From NCBI GenBank assembly GCA_902494565.1, contig CABUTN010000007.1, positions 9,396 to 73,395 on the forward strand: 64,000 nt of DNA. Direction: 5' to 3'. The notes under the pieces are model-generated. The model was not told where the DNA came from and searched no databases. It saw nothing but the letters and a program-made list of their open reading frames with translations. The first letter of the stretch is position 1. Every line of letters begins with the position of its first letter. Source of the DNA: an uncultured Collinsella sp. (GTDB taxonomy: Bacteria > Actinomycetota > Coriobacteriia > Coriobacteriales > Coriobacteriaceae). Below are positions 44,608 to 53,260 of this stretch, piece by piece. A program made the translations under genes and the position numbers.

Positions 44608-47600
44608 ATGCCCACCACCTCAACCGACCCGCGCGCCGCTGCCGCCGCGCTGCTGGTGCCCGGCACCACCTGCCACGGCTTTGCCGTCGAGCGCTGCGAG
44701 ACCGTGCCCGAGCTCGACTCGGACGCCTACGTGCTGCGCCACACCGCCTCGGGCGCTCGCCTGCTGTACCTGGCGTGCGACGACGAAAACAAGGCTTTTG
44801 CCATTGGCTTTAAGACGCCGCCGGCCGATTCCACCGGTGTGTTCCATATTCTTGAGCACTCGGTGCTGTGTGGGTCGGCCAAGTTCCCCGTCAAGGAGCC
44901 GTTTGTCGACCTGATCAAGAGCTCCATGCAGACGTTCCTCAACGCCATGACCTACCCCGACAAGACCATCTACCCCGTTGCCACCACCAACGAGCAGGAT
45001 TTGTACAACCTGATGGACGTGTACCTGGACGCGGTGTTCAACCCGGCCATCTATACCAAACCCACCATTTTTGAGCAGGAGGGCTGGCACTACGAGCTGG
45101 ACCTGCCAGAGGGCGCCGAGGGCGAGGGCGGCGCCGCGAGCCTACGCGAGGGCACGCTGCGCTATAACGGCGTGGTGTTCAACGAGATGAAGGGCGCGCT
45201 GTCCGACCCCATGAGCGTGCTGGACGACGCCGTCAACGCCGCGCTCTATCCCGACACCGCCTATGCGCACGAGAGCGGCGGCGACCCGCGCGCGATTCCC
45301 GCGCTCACCTACGAGCAGTTCCTGGACACGCATGCGCGCCACTACAATCCTTCCAACTCCTACATCACGCTCTATGGCGATCTGGACGTGGACCGCGCCC
45401 TGGCCTTTTTGGACGAGCGCCATCTGTCGCAGCCGAGCGCCGCGAGCCGCCGCATGGACGCAGCCGTTGCCGCCGGCGAGGACCCGTCCACGCTGGCGCC
45501 CAATCCGCTGGGCGTGCAAGCGCCCGTGACCTGCGAGTATAAGCGCGTCGAGATGGCCACCACGCCCGAAAACGCCCTGGTGGGCCTGGGCTTGGTGCTG
45601 GGCAGTGCGCTCGACCGCAAGCGCACGATCGCGGCGGACATCCTGTTCGAGGCGCTGCTGGGCTCCAACGAAGCGCCGGTTAAGAAGGCCATTCTGGCCG
45701 CCGGCCTGGGCGGCAACGTGGTGAGCTACACCGCAGCCGAGAGCCTGCAGCCCTACGAGCTCATCATGCTGCAAAACGCGCAGCCCGGCGTGGCGCGCGA
45801 GCTGCGTCGTGTGTTCCAGGGCGCCTGCCGCGACCTGTGCGAGCACGGCGTTCCGCGCGAGCGCCTGGAAGCCATCATCAGCAGCAACGAATACGACCTG
45901 CGCCAGCGCGACTACGGTATCGCCGATGGCGTGGCCATTGCATGCGACGCGCTGAGCACCTGGCTCTACGATGACGACGCCGCGACGTTGGCGCTCAAGT
46001 ACGGCCCGGTGTACGAGGAGCTGCGCGGCGAGCTGGACGGCAGCTATTTTGAGGACCTGCTGCGCGAGCTGGTGCTGGAAAACGATCACATGGCGCTGGT
46101 CGAGCTGGTGCCGGTGGACGCCGCCGAGGGTTCGGAGGGTGCCGAGGCCGCCGAGCTAGCAGCCAAGCGCGATGCCATGACCGATGCCGAGCTGGCCGAC
46201 GTGGTCGAGCGCACGGCCGCGCTGCGTGCCGCGCAGGAGGCGGAAGACACGCCCGAGGCCAAGGCCACGCTGCCGCGCCTGCGCGTGTCCGACATTGGCG
46301 AGGCGCGCCCCGAGCCGCCGCTGGTCGTGGACACGACCGCGCCCATCCCCTGCCTGCGCCACGGCATCCCCACCAACCGCCTGGCCTACGCCATGCAGTA
46401 TTTCGACCTGAGCTGCGTCACGTTTGAGGACCTGCCCTATGTGACACTGCTCTGCCGCCTGCTTAAGCAGCTACCCACGCGCGAGCACTCGGCCGAGGAA
46501 CTCGACAACTTGCTCGCTGGCAAGCTGGGCTTTTTGAGCTTTACGACCGAGGTCATGACCCAGCCCGAAGTGGACGGCGTGCGCCCCTACCTGCTGGTGA
46601 GCGCCGGCGCCCTGTCCGAGAAGATCGACGCGCTGGCGAGTCTACCGCGCGAGGTATGGTCGAGCACGCTTTTGGCAGACGCCGACGCCGACCGCATGCG
46701 CGACGTGCTCACGCAAATTCGCATTGGGCTTGAGCAGGGCTTTATCAACAACGGCCACTCGGCGGCGCTCGGTCGCGCGATGAGCTACAGCTCGCCTTCG
46801 GCCGTGGTGCGCGAGCAGCTTTCGGGCGTGGACTTCTACCTGTTCCTGCGCGATCTGCTCGAGCACTTTGACGAGCGCGTGGACGGGCTGCGTACCAAGC
46901 TTGCTGAGCTGGCGGAGCGCATCTTTGTGGCCGATGGCTGCCTGGCGAGCTTTACCGGCAGCGATGAGGACTTTAACGCGTACTGGGCCGCCGCGGGCGA
47001 CTTGGGGCTGGGAGCTGGCGACGGCGCCGATGCCGGCCGCGACGCGCTCGTGGTGCCGACGCCGTGCGACCGCCACGAGGCTTTTGTCATCCCTAGCGAC
47101 ATCTGCTTTGCGGCAAGCGCGTGCGACCCGCGTCGCTTGGGCATTGACGTGACGGGCGCCTGGGCGGTTGCCGCCAACGCACTCTCCTACGACTACCTGT
47201 GGAACGAGATCCGCGTGAAGGGCGGCGCGTACGGCTGCGGATTCCGCGCGGCCGGCGAGCGTCAGGCGGCGTTCTACACCTACCGCGACCCGGCAATCGA
47301 TCCTTCGATTGAGCGCGTGAAGCGCGCGGGTGCATGGCTTGGCAGCTTTGAGCCCGACGAGGCCGCCTTTGAGGGCTTTATCGTGAGCTGCGTGAGCGGC
47401 ATGGACGCGCCGGTGAAGCCGTATGCGCTCACCAAGCGCCGCAACACGACCTACCTGGCCGGGCTCGATTCGCATGCGCGCGAGGAGCGTCGCGCCCAGA
47501 TGCTCGCCGCCACGCCCGGTGAGCTGCGCTCGCTCGGCGCCGACGTGACGCGCATCGCAGCCGAGTCGCCCACCTGCGTCTTTGGCGGCCGAGACGTCAT

Positions 47601-47646
47601 CGCCAAGAGCAACGCCGGCTTCAACGTAGTCGACCTGCTGGGCTAA
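44608..47646 (+). CDS. M16C-family metallopeptidase (presequence protease-like)
   Basis: The 1012-residue protein is a four-domain M16C enzyme. Residues 80-84 HILEH are the inverted zinc motif HxxEH, followed by SVLCGSAKFPVKEPFVDLIK and the downstream Glu in NEQDLYNLMDVYLDAVFNP. The C-terminal half (about 590-1012) is the inactive partner domain, with RVKGGAYGCGFR and the FEGFIVSC turn. These enzymes degrade peptides up to about 65 residues in a closed chamber. The ATG at 44608 has AAAGGAG 7 bases upstream; the longer frame lacks one. It stands alone, with a hairpin downstream. Confidence 0.95.
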   Translation: MPTTSTDPRAAAAALLVPGTTCHGFAVERCETVPELDSDAYVLRHTASGARLLYLACDDENKAFAIGFKTPPADSTGVFHILEHSVLCGSAKFPVKEPFVDLIKSSMQTFLNAMTYPDKTIYPVATTNEQDLYNLMDVYLDAVFNPAIYTKPTIFEQEGWHYELDLPEGAEGEGGAASLREGTLRYNGVVFNEMKGALSDPMSVLDDAVNAALYPDTAYAHESGGDPRAIPALTYEQFLDTHARHYNPSNSYITLYGDLDVDRALAFLDERHLSQPSAASRRMDAAVAAGEDPSTLAPNPLGVQAPVTCEYKRVEMATTPENALVGLGLVLGSALDRKRTIAADILFEALLGSNEAPVKKAILAAGLGGNVVSYTAAESLQPYELIMLQNAQPGVARELRRVFQGACRDLCEHGVPRERLEAIISSNEYDLRQRDYGIADGVAIACDALSTWLYDDDAATLALKYGPVYEELRGELDGSYFEDLLRELVLENDHMALVELVPVDAAEGSEGAEAAELAAKRDAMTDAELADVVERTAALRAAQEAEDTPEAKATLPRLRVSDIGEARPEPPLVVDTTAPIPCLRHGIPTNRLAYAMQYFDLSCVTFEDLPYVTLLCRLLKQLPTREHSAEELDNLLAGKLGFLSFTTEVMTQPEVDGVRPYLLVSAGALSEKIDALASLPREVWSSTLLADADADRMRDVLTQIRIGLEQGFINNGHSAALGRAMSYSSPSAVVREQLSGVDFYLFLRDLLEHFDERVDGLRTKLAELAERIFVADGCLASFTGSDEDFNAYWAAAGDLGLGAGDGADAGRDALVVPTPCDRHEAFVIPSDICFAASACDPRRLGIDVTGAWAVAANALSYDYLWNEIRVKGGAYGCGFRAAGERQAAFYTYRDPAIDPSIERVKRAGAWLGSFEPDEAAFEGFIVSCVSGMDAPVKPYALTKRRNTTYLAGLDSHAREERRAQMLAATPGELRSLGADVTRIAAESPTCVFGGRDVIAKSNAGFNVVDLLG

Positions 47647-47660
47647 GGCACGGCAAGCAA

Positions 47661-47705
47661 AACTACCACGAAGGTCGCAGTTCACAGGCGCCCTTCGTGG
47701 TAGTT
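47661..47705 (+). terminator. Hairpin after the M16C gene
   Basis: AACTACCACGAAGG and CCTTCGTGGTAGTT form a perfect 14-bp stem. There is no T-run, so it may be a processing or attenuation signal rather than a classical terminator. It abuts the LexA-like box and resembles the terminator on the other side of hicAB (48408-48443). Confidence 0.6.
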
Positions 47706-47741
47706 CGAACACTTGTTCTATACGCACACATGTTCTATAGT
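47706..47741 (+). promoter_or_regulatory. Promoter and LexA-type box upstream of hicAB
   Basis: TTGTTC (47713-47718) and TATAGT (47736-47741) are 17 bases apart and 60 bases ahead of hicA. GAAC-ACTT-GTTC at 47707-47718 is a perfect inverted repeat. With TCGAAC on the left it matches the actinobacterial SOS box TCGAAC-N4-GTTCGA except at the last two bases. The box overlaps the -35. Confidence 0.6.
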
Positions 47742-47801
47742 AGAGGTGCTTGCATCAAACTGAAATTGCAACTAGAATATAGTTGCAGAATGTGAGGCGG
47801 G

Positions 47802-48065
47802 ATGATGCGGACCGATAAACTCATCGCCCAACTGTTTAGCTGCCCTTCGACGTATCGGTATGCGGATTTTATAAAAGTCATGGCTTCGTATGGCTTTGAA
47901 ATGTACAGCAAAGGCAAGACATCCGGATCGCGTGTTCGCTTCTACAGGCCATCAGATGGCAGGATGTTCGTAATGCACGCGCCTCATCCATCTGACGAAT
48001 TGACAGCGGGGACCATTCGAAACATCGTTCGCTTTCTGCAAGATGTCGGAGGTAGTCATGAGTAA
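47802..48065 (+). CDS. hicA: HicA-like mRNA interferase toxin
   Basis: An 87-residue HicA/YcfA-type protein: DKLIAQLFSCPSTYRYADFI, then YGFEMYSKGKTSGSRVRF with the region that carries the catalytic His in the family (here GSRVRF follows the usual G-SH-x position, which is modified), and a conserved HAPHPSDELTAGTIRNIVRF tail. HicA cleaves mRNA. Start: ATG 47802 or the adjacent ATG 47805, with GAGGCGGG upstream. It overlaps hicB by 8 bases. In classic HicA the His lies in a GSH motif; here the residue after GS is Arg, so toxicity needs testing. Confidence 0.75.
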   Translation: MMRTDKLIAQLFSCPSTYRYADFIKVMASYGFEMYSKGKTSGSRVRFYRPSDGRMFVMHAPHPSDELTAGTIRNIVRFLQDVGGSHE

Positions 48066-48387
48066 CGTTTTGGCATACAAGGGTTATTTCGCCCCGGTCG
48101 AGTTCGATGCCGAACAGCATGTGCTAACAGGTATGGTCGCCGGCATTAGGGACGCAATCGTATTTGAAGGCTCCACGGCTGAAGAAGTGGAGCAATGCTT
48201 CCACGACGCCGTCGACGATTACCTTGAGTTTTGTGCCGAAAAGGGCAAGGAACCAGAGCGGGCTTTTAAGGGCTCATTCAATGTGAGAACAGGCTCCGAG
48301 CTTCACAAGCAGGCAGCACTGGCGGCGGCAAAGAAGGGTGAATCGCTTAACAAATTTGTGGCCGAAGCAATCGCCGCGGCGTTGTAA
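48058..48387 (+). CDS. hicB: HicB antitoxin
   Basis: The 109-residue protein has the HicB layout: a degenerate RNase H-like half (VEFDAEQHVLTGMVAGIRDA, VDDYLEFCAEKGKEP) and a C-terminal ribbon-helix-helix (FNVRTGSELHKQAALAAAKK, then GESLNKFVAEAI). The start is the ATG at 48058, with GGAGG just upstream, overlapping hicA. HicB neutralises HicA and represses the promoter. The order hicA-hicB is the usual one. A terminator follows. Confidence 0.85.
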   Translation: MSNVLAYKGYFAPVEFDAEQHVLTGMVAGIRDAIVFEGSTAEEVEQCFHDAVDDYLEFCAEKGKEPERAFKGSFNVRTGSELHKQAALAAAKKGESLNKFVAEAIAAAL

Positions 48388-48407
48388 TAGAGACGAGTCG
48401 CCATCAA

Positions 48408-48443
48408 AACCACCACGAGGGTGCCTGTGTTCCCTTCGTGGTT
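48408..48443 (+). terminator. Terminator after hicB
   Basis: AACCACCACGAGGG pairs with CCCTTCGTGGTT with small mismatches, followed by GTTTTTG. Its stem is a variant of the hairpin at 47661-47705. Confidence 0.75.
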
Positions 48444-48457
48444 GTTTTTGCTGTTTG

Positions 48458-48501
48458 CCCAGATAATACCTGCCAGAATAAACCTGTCCCTTTTTGGTAG
48501 G
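48458..48501 (+). repeat. 44-bp dispersed element (copy 1)
   Basis: The 44 bases begin CCCAGATAATACCTGCCA and end CTTTTTGGTAGG. A copy at 56451-56494 on the minus strand agrees at 38 of 44 positions. Each copy lies ahead of a gene in the same orientation (here the cyclo-ligase, 20 bases downstream). The inner CCT.CCA and TGGTAGG can pair. Confidence 0.7.
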
Positions 48502-48520
48502 TCTGGGAGAGGGAGCCGGG

Positions 48521-49117
48521 ATGGACAAGGCTGAGTTGCGGCGGGCGATGATTGCTCGGCGCGATGCTCTCGATTTGGATGTGCGGGCGGCGAAGTCTGC
48601 TGATATCTGTGCACGGCTGGTTGAGCTGCTGGGCCGCTTGGATGCCGCGGCGCCGCGCACCGTTGCCGTCTATGCCGCGATGGGTTCCGAGGCAGACCCT
48701 GCCGCGTTTGCCGCTGCGGTCGCCGTGCGCGGCTGGCGCGTGGCCTATCCGTGCATGCTCTCGGCAGCAGACGCCGTGGCTTGTGGCCAGCGCATGTGTA
48801 TGCGGGCAGTTGCCGCCGACGATGCGTCCGCGGCTCCGTTTATCGCCCACCCCACGCAGGCCTTTGCGGCCACGGACATCGACAGTAACCGCTTCCCTAT
48901 CGTGCCTGCCGAAGCTCTCGACATGATCGTCGTGCCGCTCGTGGCCTTCGACCAAACCGGCGCGCGCCTAGGCTACGGAGGCGGCTGCTATGACCGCTAC
49001 CTGCCCATGCTCTCGCCTGCATGTCAAATCATCGGCATCGCCTTTGACGAGCAGCACGTCGACCACATCCCCATCGATGCCCACGACCTGCCGCTACCCC
49101 GCATCATCAGCGCCTAA
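48521..49117 (+). CDS. 5-formyltetrahydrofolate cyclo-ligase
   Basis: A 198-residue protein with the cyclo-ligase motifs: ELRRAMIARRDAL near the start, the phosphate loop GARLGYGGGCYDRYL at about 157-171 and VGIAFDEQ-type sequence (here IIGIAFDEQHVD). The enzyme turns 5-formyl-THF into methenyl-THF using ATP, feeding one-carbon metabolism. The ATG at 48521 follows GGAGAGGGAG. It stands alone; the neighbour metA is convergent. Length is typical. Confidence 0.93.
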   Translation: MDKAELRRAMIARRDALDLDVRAAKSADICARLVELLGRLDAAAPRTVAVYAAMGSEADPAAFAAAVAVRGWRVAYPCMLSAADAVACGQRMCMRAVAADDASAAPFIAHPTQAFAATDIDSNRFPIVPAEALDMIVVPLVAFDQTGARLGYGGGCYDRYLPMLSPACQIIGIAFDEQHVDHIPIDAHDLPLPRIISA

Positions 49118-49140
49118 CGGCTGGTGCACCTCCCGGCAGC

Positions 49141-50067
49141 CTAGTGCTCCTCGCCGGCGCGGGCCAGGTCGTAGGGCGTGGTCTGGTAGACGTAGTAGTT
49201 GAGCCAGTTGGTGTAGAACAGCTGAGCCTGGCTGCGCCAGACGTTGCGCGGCTCGGCGGTGGGGTCGTCGTTCGGGAAGTAATGCGCCGGCACCTCCGGG
49301 TTGAGCCCGCGCTTCACATCACGCTCGTACTCTAGGCGCAACGTGTCGGTATCGTACTCGGGGTGGCCAAATACAAAGAAGCGACGGCTATCGGTCGACT
49401 TGACGATGTACAGGCCCACCTCGTCGGACACGGCCACAACCTCAAGCTGCGGCTCGGCCTCCACGTCCTCGCGGCGCACATCGGTGTTGCGCGAATGCAC
49501 GGCATAGAAACGGTCGTCGAAGCCGCGGACCAGCGGGCTTTGCGGCTTCACCAGATAATGCTCGAACACGCCGCTCGCCTTTGCCGGCAGGTCGTACTTC
49601 TGGATACCGTAATGATGGTAGAGCCCCGCCTGCGCGCCCCAACAAATGTGCAGCGTGGAGTGCACGTGCGTGGTGGACCAATCCATGATCTGGCAGAGCT
49701 CGGGCCAGTAGTCGACCTCCTCGAACGGCATCTGCTCCACCGGCGCGCCCGTGATGATCAGGCCGTCGTAGTGGATGTCGCGGATGTCGTCGAACGTGCG
49801 ATAGAACGTCTCCAGGTGGCCGGCGCTCACGTGCGTGGCCTCGTGCGTTTTCGTGCGCAGCAGGTCCACCTCCACCTGCAGCGGCGTGTTGGAGAGCTTG
49901 CGCATGATCTGCGTCTCGGTAGCGATCTTGGTGGGCATGAGGTTGAGGATGAGCACGCGCAGCGGACGGATGTCCTGGTGCAGCGCGCGGTACTCGGTCA
50001 TGACAAAGATGTTCTCGCTCTCGAGCTGCGCGGCGGCAGGGAGGGCGTCGGGGATGCGAATGGGCAT
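49141..50067 (-). CDS. metA: Homoserine O-acetyltransferase (MetA family)
   Basis: The 308-residue protein is a full MetA: MPIRIPDALPAAAQLESENI, ILNLMPTKIATE, catalytic Cys142 in HSTLHICWGAQAG, and VFGHPEYD near the end. The residue at 111 is Glu (TGAPVEQM), while E. coli succinyltransferase has Gly there; Glu at this site was shown to favour acetyl-CoA in the family. So it should make O-acetylhomoserine for methionine synthesis. AAGGAG lies 8 bases ahead of the start. No SAM or other riboswitch is seen upstream. Confidence 0.93.
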   Translation of the reverse strand: MPIRIPDALPAAAQLESENIFVMTEYRALHQDIRPLRVLILNLMPTKIATETQIMRKLSNTPLQVEVDLLRTKTHEATHVSAGHLETFYRTFDDIRDIHYDGLIITGAPVEQMPFEEVDYWPELCQIMDWSTTHVHSTLHICWGAQAGLYHHYGIQKYDLPAKASGVFEHYLVKPQSPLVRGFDDRFYAVHSRNTDVRREDVEAEPQLEVVAVSDEVGLYIVKSTDSRRFFVFGHPEYDTDTLRLEYERDVKRGLNPEVPAHYFPNDDPTAEPRNVWRSQAQLFYTNWLNYYVYQTTPYDLARAGEEH

Positions 50068-50278
50068 GGATGCTCCTTACGAGTCAGTTGCAGCTATGGT
50101 ACAACGAGCGGCCCCGTCCGCGCGAGCACATCGCCCGGCGATGCCGTCAGCGGCCCAAATCACTCCAAAAGTAGAGATTAAGGCATGTCCCAAAAATCTA
50201 CAGCGCTTTAGCCTAGCAAAGTGGCAGCAGGACGCTACAATGGTTCGACGCGAATAACTCGGCCGAAAGGATACATAT

Positions 50279-51256
50279 ATGTACCAGACGCGTAAGATCG
50301 GTGTGGTCGGCCAGGGCCACGTAGGAGCACATGTCGCCAACAGCCTGCTCATGCAGGGCATTGCCGACGAGCTGTACCTGTGCGATATCAACGAGGCCAA
50401 GGTGACGTCCGAGGTCCAGGACCTGCGCGACTCCCTTTCGTTTGTCCCGTACAACACCAAGATCGTCAACTGCTACGACCACTACGAGGAGCTGGCATGC
50501 TGCGACGTCATCGTCAACGCTGCCGGCAAGGTCGCGCTGGCCGCCGGCAACCGCGACGGTGAGCTGTTCTTTACCACCGACGCCGCCCGCACCTTTGCCA
50601 AGCGCATCGTCGGCGCCGGCTTCGACGGCATCTTCGTGAGCATCTCCAACCCCTGCGACGTCGTGTGCACCGAGCTCTGGCACCTGACCGGTTACGATCC
50701 CAAAAAGATCATCGGCTCGGGCTGCGGCCTGGACTCCGCCCGCCTGCGCACCGAGATCTCCAAGAAGGTCGGCGTGAGCCCCAAGTCCATCGACGCCTAC
50801 ATGATCGGTGAGCACGGCTTTAGCCAGCTGGCTGCCTTTAAGTCCGCGACCATCGCCGGCAAGAGCCTCAACGAGCTCCAGGCCGAGAACCCCGACAAGT
50901 ACGCCTTTGACCACATGGAGGTCGAGGAGCTCGCGCGCAAGGGCGGCTATGTGACCTACCAGGGCAAGCAGTGCACCGAGTACGCCGTCGCCAACTCCGC
51001 CGCGCGCGTCTGTGCTGCCGTTCTGCACAACGAGCACGCCGTGCTTTCCGCCTCCACGCTCATGACCGGCCAGTATGGCGAGAAGGGCATCTTCACGTCC
51101 CTGCCGTGTGTGATCGGCGCCGAGGGCGTCGAGGAGGTCTACACGCTCGACCTGTCCGAGCACGAGCTCGAGGGCTTCCACAAGAGCTGCCAGCACATCC
51201 GCGACAACATCGCCCAGCTCGACTGGTGGGACGCCGAGGCTTACGACGCCAAGTAA
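50279..51256 (+). CDS. L-lactate / L-2-hydroxyacid dehydrogenase
   Basis: A 325-residue LDH-family enzyme: NAD-binding KIGVVGQGHVGAHVA, the Asp in LYLCDIN that selects NAD, VSISNPCDVV, the catalytic-loop equivalent GSGCGLDSARLRTEI and the active His in MIGEHGFSQL. The sequence departs from typical LDH at GSGCGLDSAR (usually GTxTxLDSAR), so substrates other than pyruvate, such as 2-oxo-4-methylvalerate, are possible. CGAAAGG precedes the start. It is monocistronic with a strong terminator. The role would be NAD regeneration in fermentation. Confidence 0.87.
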   Translation: MYQTRKIGVVGQGHVGAHVANSLLMQGIADELYLCDINEAKVTSEVQDLRDSLSFVPYNTKIVNCYDHYEELACCDVIVNAAGKVALAAGNRDGELFFTTDAARTFAKRIVGAGFDGIFVSISNPCDVVCTELWHLTGYDPKKIIGSGCGLDSARLRTEISKKVGVSPKSIDAYMIGEHGFSQLAAFKSATIAGKSLNELQAENPDKYAFDHMEVEELARKGGYVTYQGKQCTEYAVANSAARVCAAVLHNEHAVLSASTLMTGQYGEKGIFTSLPCVIGAEGVEEVYTLDLSEHELEGFHKSCQHIRDNIAQLDWWDAEAYDAK

Positions 51257-51297
51257 GCGTCGGTTGCCGCGACACCTCGCTCATACGGACGCCATGC

Positions 51298-51337
51298 AAA
51301 GCGGGCCGTGCCGGAAATCCCCCGGCACGGCCCGCTT
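51298..51337. terminator. Bidirectional terminator between LDH and SIS 2 genes
   Basis: A 17-bp stem with arms 51298-51314 and 51321-51337 (AAGCGGGCCGTGCCGG and its complement) is followed by TTTTT on the plus strand and has AAA on the other side. Confidence 0.9.
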
Positions 51338-51389
51338 TTTGACTCACACGGCACGCTTGCGAATCGAAGGTGAATGCTTTTCCCGTTAC

Positions 51390-52358
51390 TTAGTACTGCT
51401 CGATGCCCATGTAGCGACGAACCTCGGGGCTGTGGTCAAACACCTTGCCGCGGGCGGCGCGCAGCTCGCAGCTCATGTTGTAGAAGAAGATCGGCTCCAG
51501 GAACGAACGCACGCTGGCAGGCACTTCGCCCACACCGTACTCGAGCGCATCGAGCACCATGACTGTATCGGTGTGCGTGTTAAGGAACGCAAGAGCGCGC
51601 TCCTCCATGGGGCGGCACTCGCCCGCGCCAAGCTGCACAAAGTAGAACACGCCGGGCTCGGTGGCCTCGAACGGGCCGTGGAAGTACTCGCCGGAGTGGA
51701 TGTAGCAGCAGTGCTGCCACTGCATCTCCATGAGCGAGCAGATCGCCATGGCGTAGGTCTGGCTAAAGTTGGGGCCGGAGCCCAGGATATAGAAGAACTT
51801 GTGCTGCTGGCAGAGCTCTGCAAAGCGGGCGCCCAGCTCGGCGTTGACCTTCTCGCGTGCAGCGGGCAGCAGCGTATCCATCTGCTTGAGGCCCTCGTAC
51901 ATGTCGGCGAGTGCCTCGTAGCCTTCCTGCTGGTCAAGCAGCTCGGCGGCGATCAGAGCGCCGATACCCTGAGGCACCTCGGCCTGCGACACGCCCTCGC
52001 CCCAGGGGTAGACCCAGGTGATCCACTTGCCGTTGTCGATCTTGGAGCCCTCGCAGTCGGTCATGGCGACGACCTCGGCGCCGGCAGCCAACGCCATCTC
52101 GCAACCGTCGACGACCTCCTGCGTATTGCCGCTGTGGCTGCAGGCAATAACGAGCGACTTCGGCCCTAGGCTCTTGGGGGCCATCAGGCAAAACTCGCGT
52201 GCCGTGTAGACCGTCGAGGTAAACGTGGTGGCCTCGCGCTTGAGCAGCTCGTTGGCCGGCATCAGGTCGATCATCGAACCGCCACAAGCGATCCAAAAGA
52301 CGTTCTCGATCTTGCCCTTGCGCTCGATGATTTCCTGAATCAGATTGTGTGCGTTCAT
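51390..52358 (-). CDS. SIS-domain fructosamine-type deglycase (unit 2, no PTS)
   Basis: A 322-residue FrlB/FraB-like protein. VFWIACGGSMIDLMPANELL opens the first SIS fold, IACSHSGNTQEVVDG is the phosphosugar loop, and FYILGSGPNFSQTYAMAI opens the second. The acid/base pair is Glu211 (MEMQW) and His227 (EYFHG), 16 residues apart as in FraB. AAGGAGG lies ahead of the start. It follows recQ and gntR 2, with operator-like repeats between. There is no PTS nearby, so its substrate must enter by another route or be shared with units 1 and 3. Confidence 0.82.
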   Translation of the reverse strand: MNAHNLIQEIIERKGKIENVFWIACGGSMIDLMPANELLKREATTFTSTVYTAREFCLMAPKSLGPKSLVIACSHSGNTQEVVDGCEMALAAGAEVVAMTDCEGSKIDNGKWITWVYPWGEGVSQAEVPQGIGALIAAELLDQQEGYEALADMYEGLKQMDTLLPAAREKVNAELGARFAELCQQHKFFYILGSGPNFSQTYAMAICSLMEMQWQHCCYIHSGEYFHGPFEATEPGVFYFVQLGAGECRPMEERALAFLNTHTDTVMVLDALEYGVGEVPASVRSFLEPIFFYNMSCELRAARGKVFDHSPEVRRYMGIEQY

Positions 52359-52414
52359 CCTGATGTTCCTCCTTGTGCGGCGGCTTTGAGCGACGACGGC
52401 TCGTACCTGCTGTC

Positions 52415-52493
52415 GTTCTATGTTGTCCTATTTATAACACGCACGGCAACGCCCGTGAAGTCATTTCACCAAAGTTGTTCTATGTTGTTCTAT
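52415..52493. promoter_or_regulatory. GTTCTATGTTGTYCTAT direct repeats between gntR 2 and SIS 2
   Basis: The 17-mer occurs at 52415-52431 and 52477-52493, 62 bases apart with one mismatch, and each contains TTCTAT twice. They flank the likely SIS 2 promoter. They are probable binding sites for GntR 2. Confidence 0.55.
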
Positions 52494-52502
52494 CTGTGGA
52501 TG

Positions 52503-53258
52503 TTAGATGTCGAAGACGTAGCGCGAGCCCACGATCTTTTGGCGGCCGAGCAGTAGAGGGCGCCCGCCAGCGTCGGTAAAGTAGGCCTCCATATAGAAGA
52601 GCGGCTCACCGACCGGCACCTTCAGCAGCGGGGCCGTCTGAGCATCGGCAAGCGCAATCTCCACGGTGCAGAGGTCGGACTTGAGCGGCGCGCGACCCGA
52701 ATGCTCGGCAACGAGCGCAAAGATGGAATTGTCCGTGAGGTCCTTGTCGGCAAGCGTCTGCAGGTAGGGATGGTCGGCGAGCACAAAGGCGTTGTTCTCG
52801 AGCATGACAGGGATGCCGTCGGCTGTGCGCACGCGTTCGACCACGATAAGCTCGCAGCCGGGCTCCACGCCAAAGAACGCCGCATCCTCGTGCGTCGCCG
52901 CGACCACCGTGCGCGACACCAGACGCGCACCCGGCACCATGTCGTTGGCAGCACAACCCTCAGTAAAGCTCTGGACGTCACCCTTCTGGCGAATCTTGCG
53001 CTTGAGCTTGGGCGCACACACAAAGGTGCCCCTCCCCTGCTGGCGGTTGAGATACCCCGCACGCGACAGCTCCTCGATGGCGCGACGCACGGTGATGCGC
53101 CCCACGCCATAGGACTTCGCGAGCTCCATCTCGGCGGGGATGCGCGAGCCGGCAGGGTACACACCGCGCGCGATCTCGCCCTTTAGGTCGTCCATGACCT
53201 GCTGGTACAGCGGTACGGCGGACACGTCAGTACGGTCGGTCTTGCTATCGGCTACCAT
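52503..53258 (-). CDS. GntR/HutC-family regulator (unit 2)
   Basis: A 251-residue regulator: winged helix at about residues 15-80 (AEMELAKSYGVGRITVRRAI, then GYLNRQQGRGTFV) and UTRA domain at about 95-250 ending LLLGRQKIVGSRYVFDI. It starts 2 bases after the recQ stop, so it is translated from the recQ message, while its target is probably the SIS gene downstream. The Ile-Thr-Val-Arg-Arg and RQQGRGTFV words are shared with GntR 3, which suggests a recent common origin. Confidence 0.88.
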   Translation of the reverse strand: MVADSKTDRTDVSAVPLYQQVMDDLKGEIARGVYPAGSRIPAEMELAKSYGVGRITVRRAIEELSRAGYLNRQQGRGTFVCAPKLKRKIRQKGDVQSFTEGCAANDMVPGARLVSRTVVAATHEDAAFFGVEPGCELIVVERVRTADGIPVMLENNAFVLADHPYLQTLADKDLTDNSIFALVAEHSGRAPLKSDLCTVEIALADAQTAPLLKVPVGEPLFYMEAYFTDAGGRPLLLGRQKIVGSRYVFDI

Positions 53259-53260
53259 CG

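Noticed and set aside
50068..50278. SAM riboswitch ahead of metA
   Set aside because: The leader between metA and the divergent LDH gene shows no SAM-aptamer motifs.
51390..52358. GlmS-type aminotransferase for the SIS proteins
   Set aside because: No glutaminase domain; the Glu/His pair with the EYFHG context fits deglycases better.
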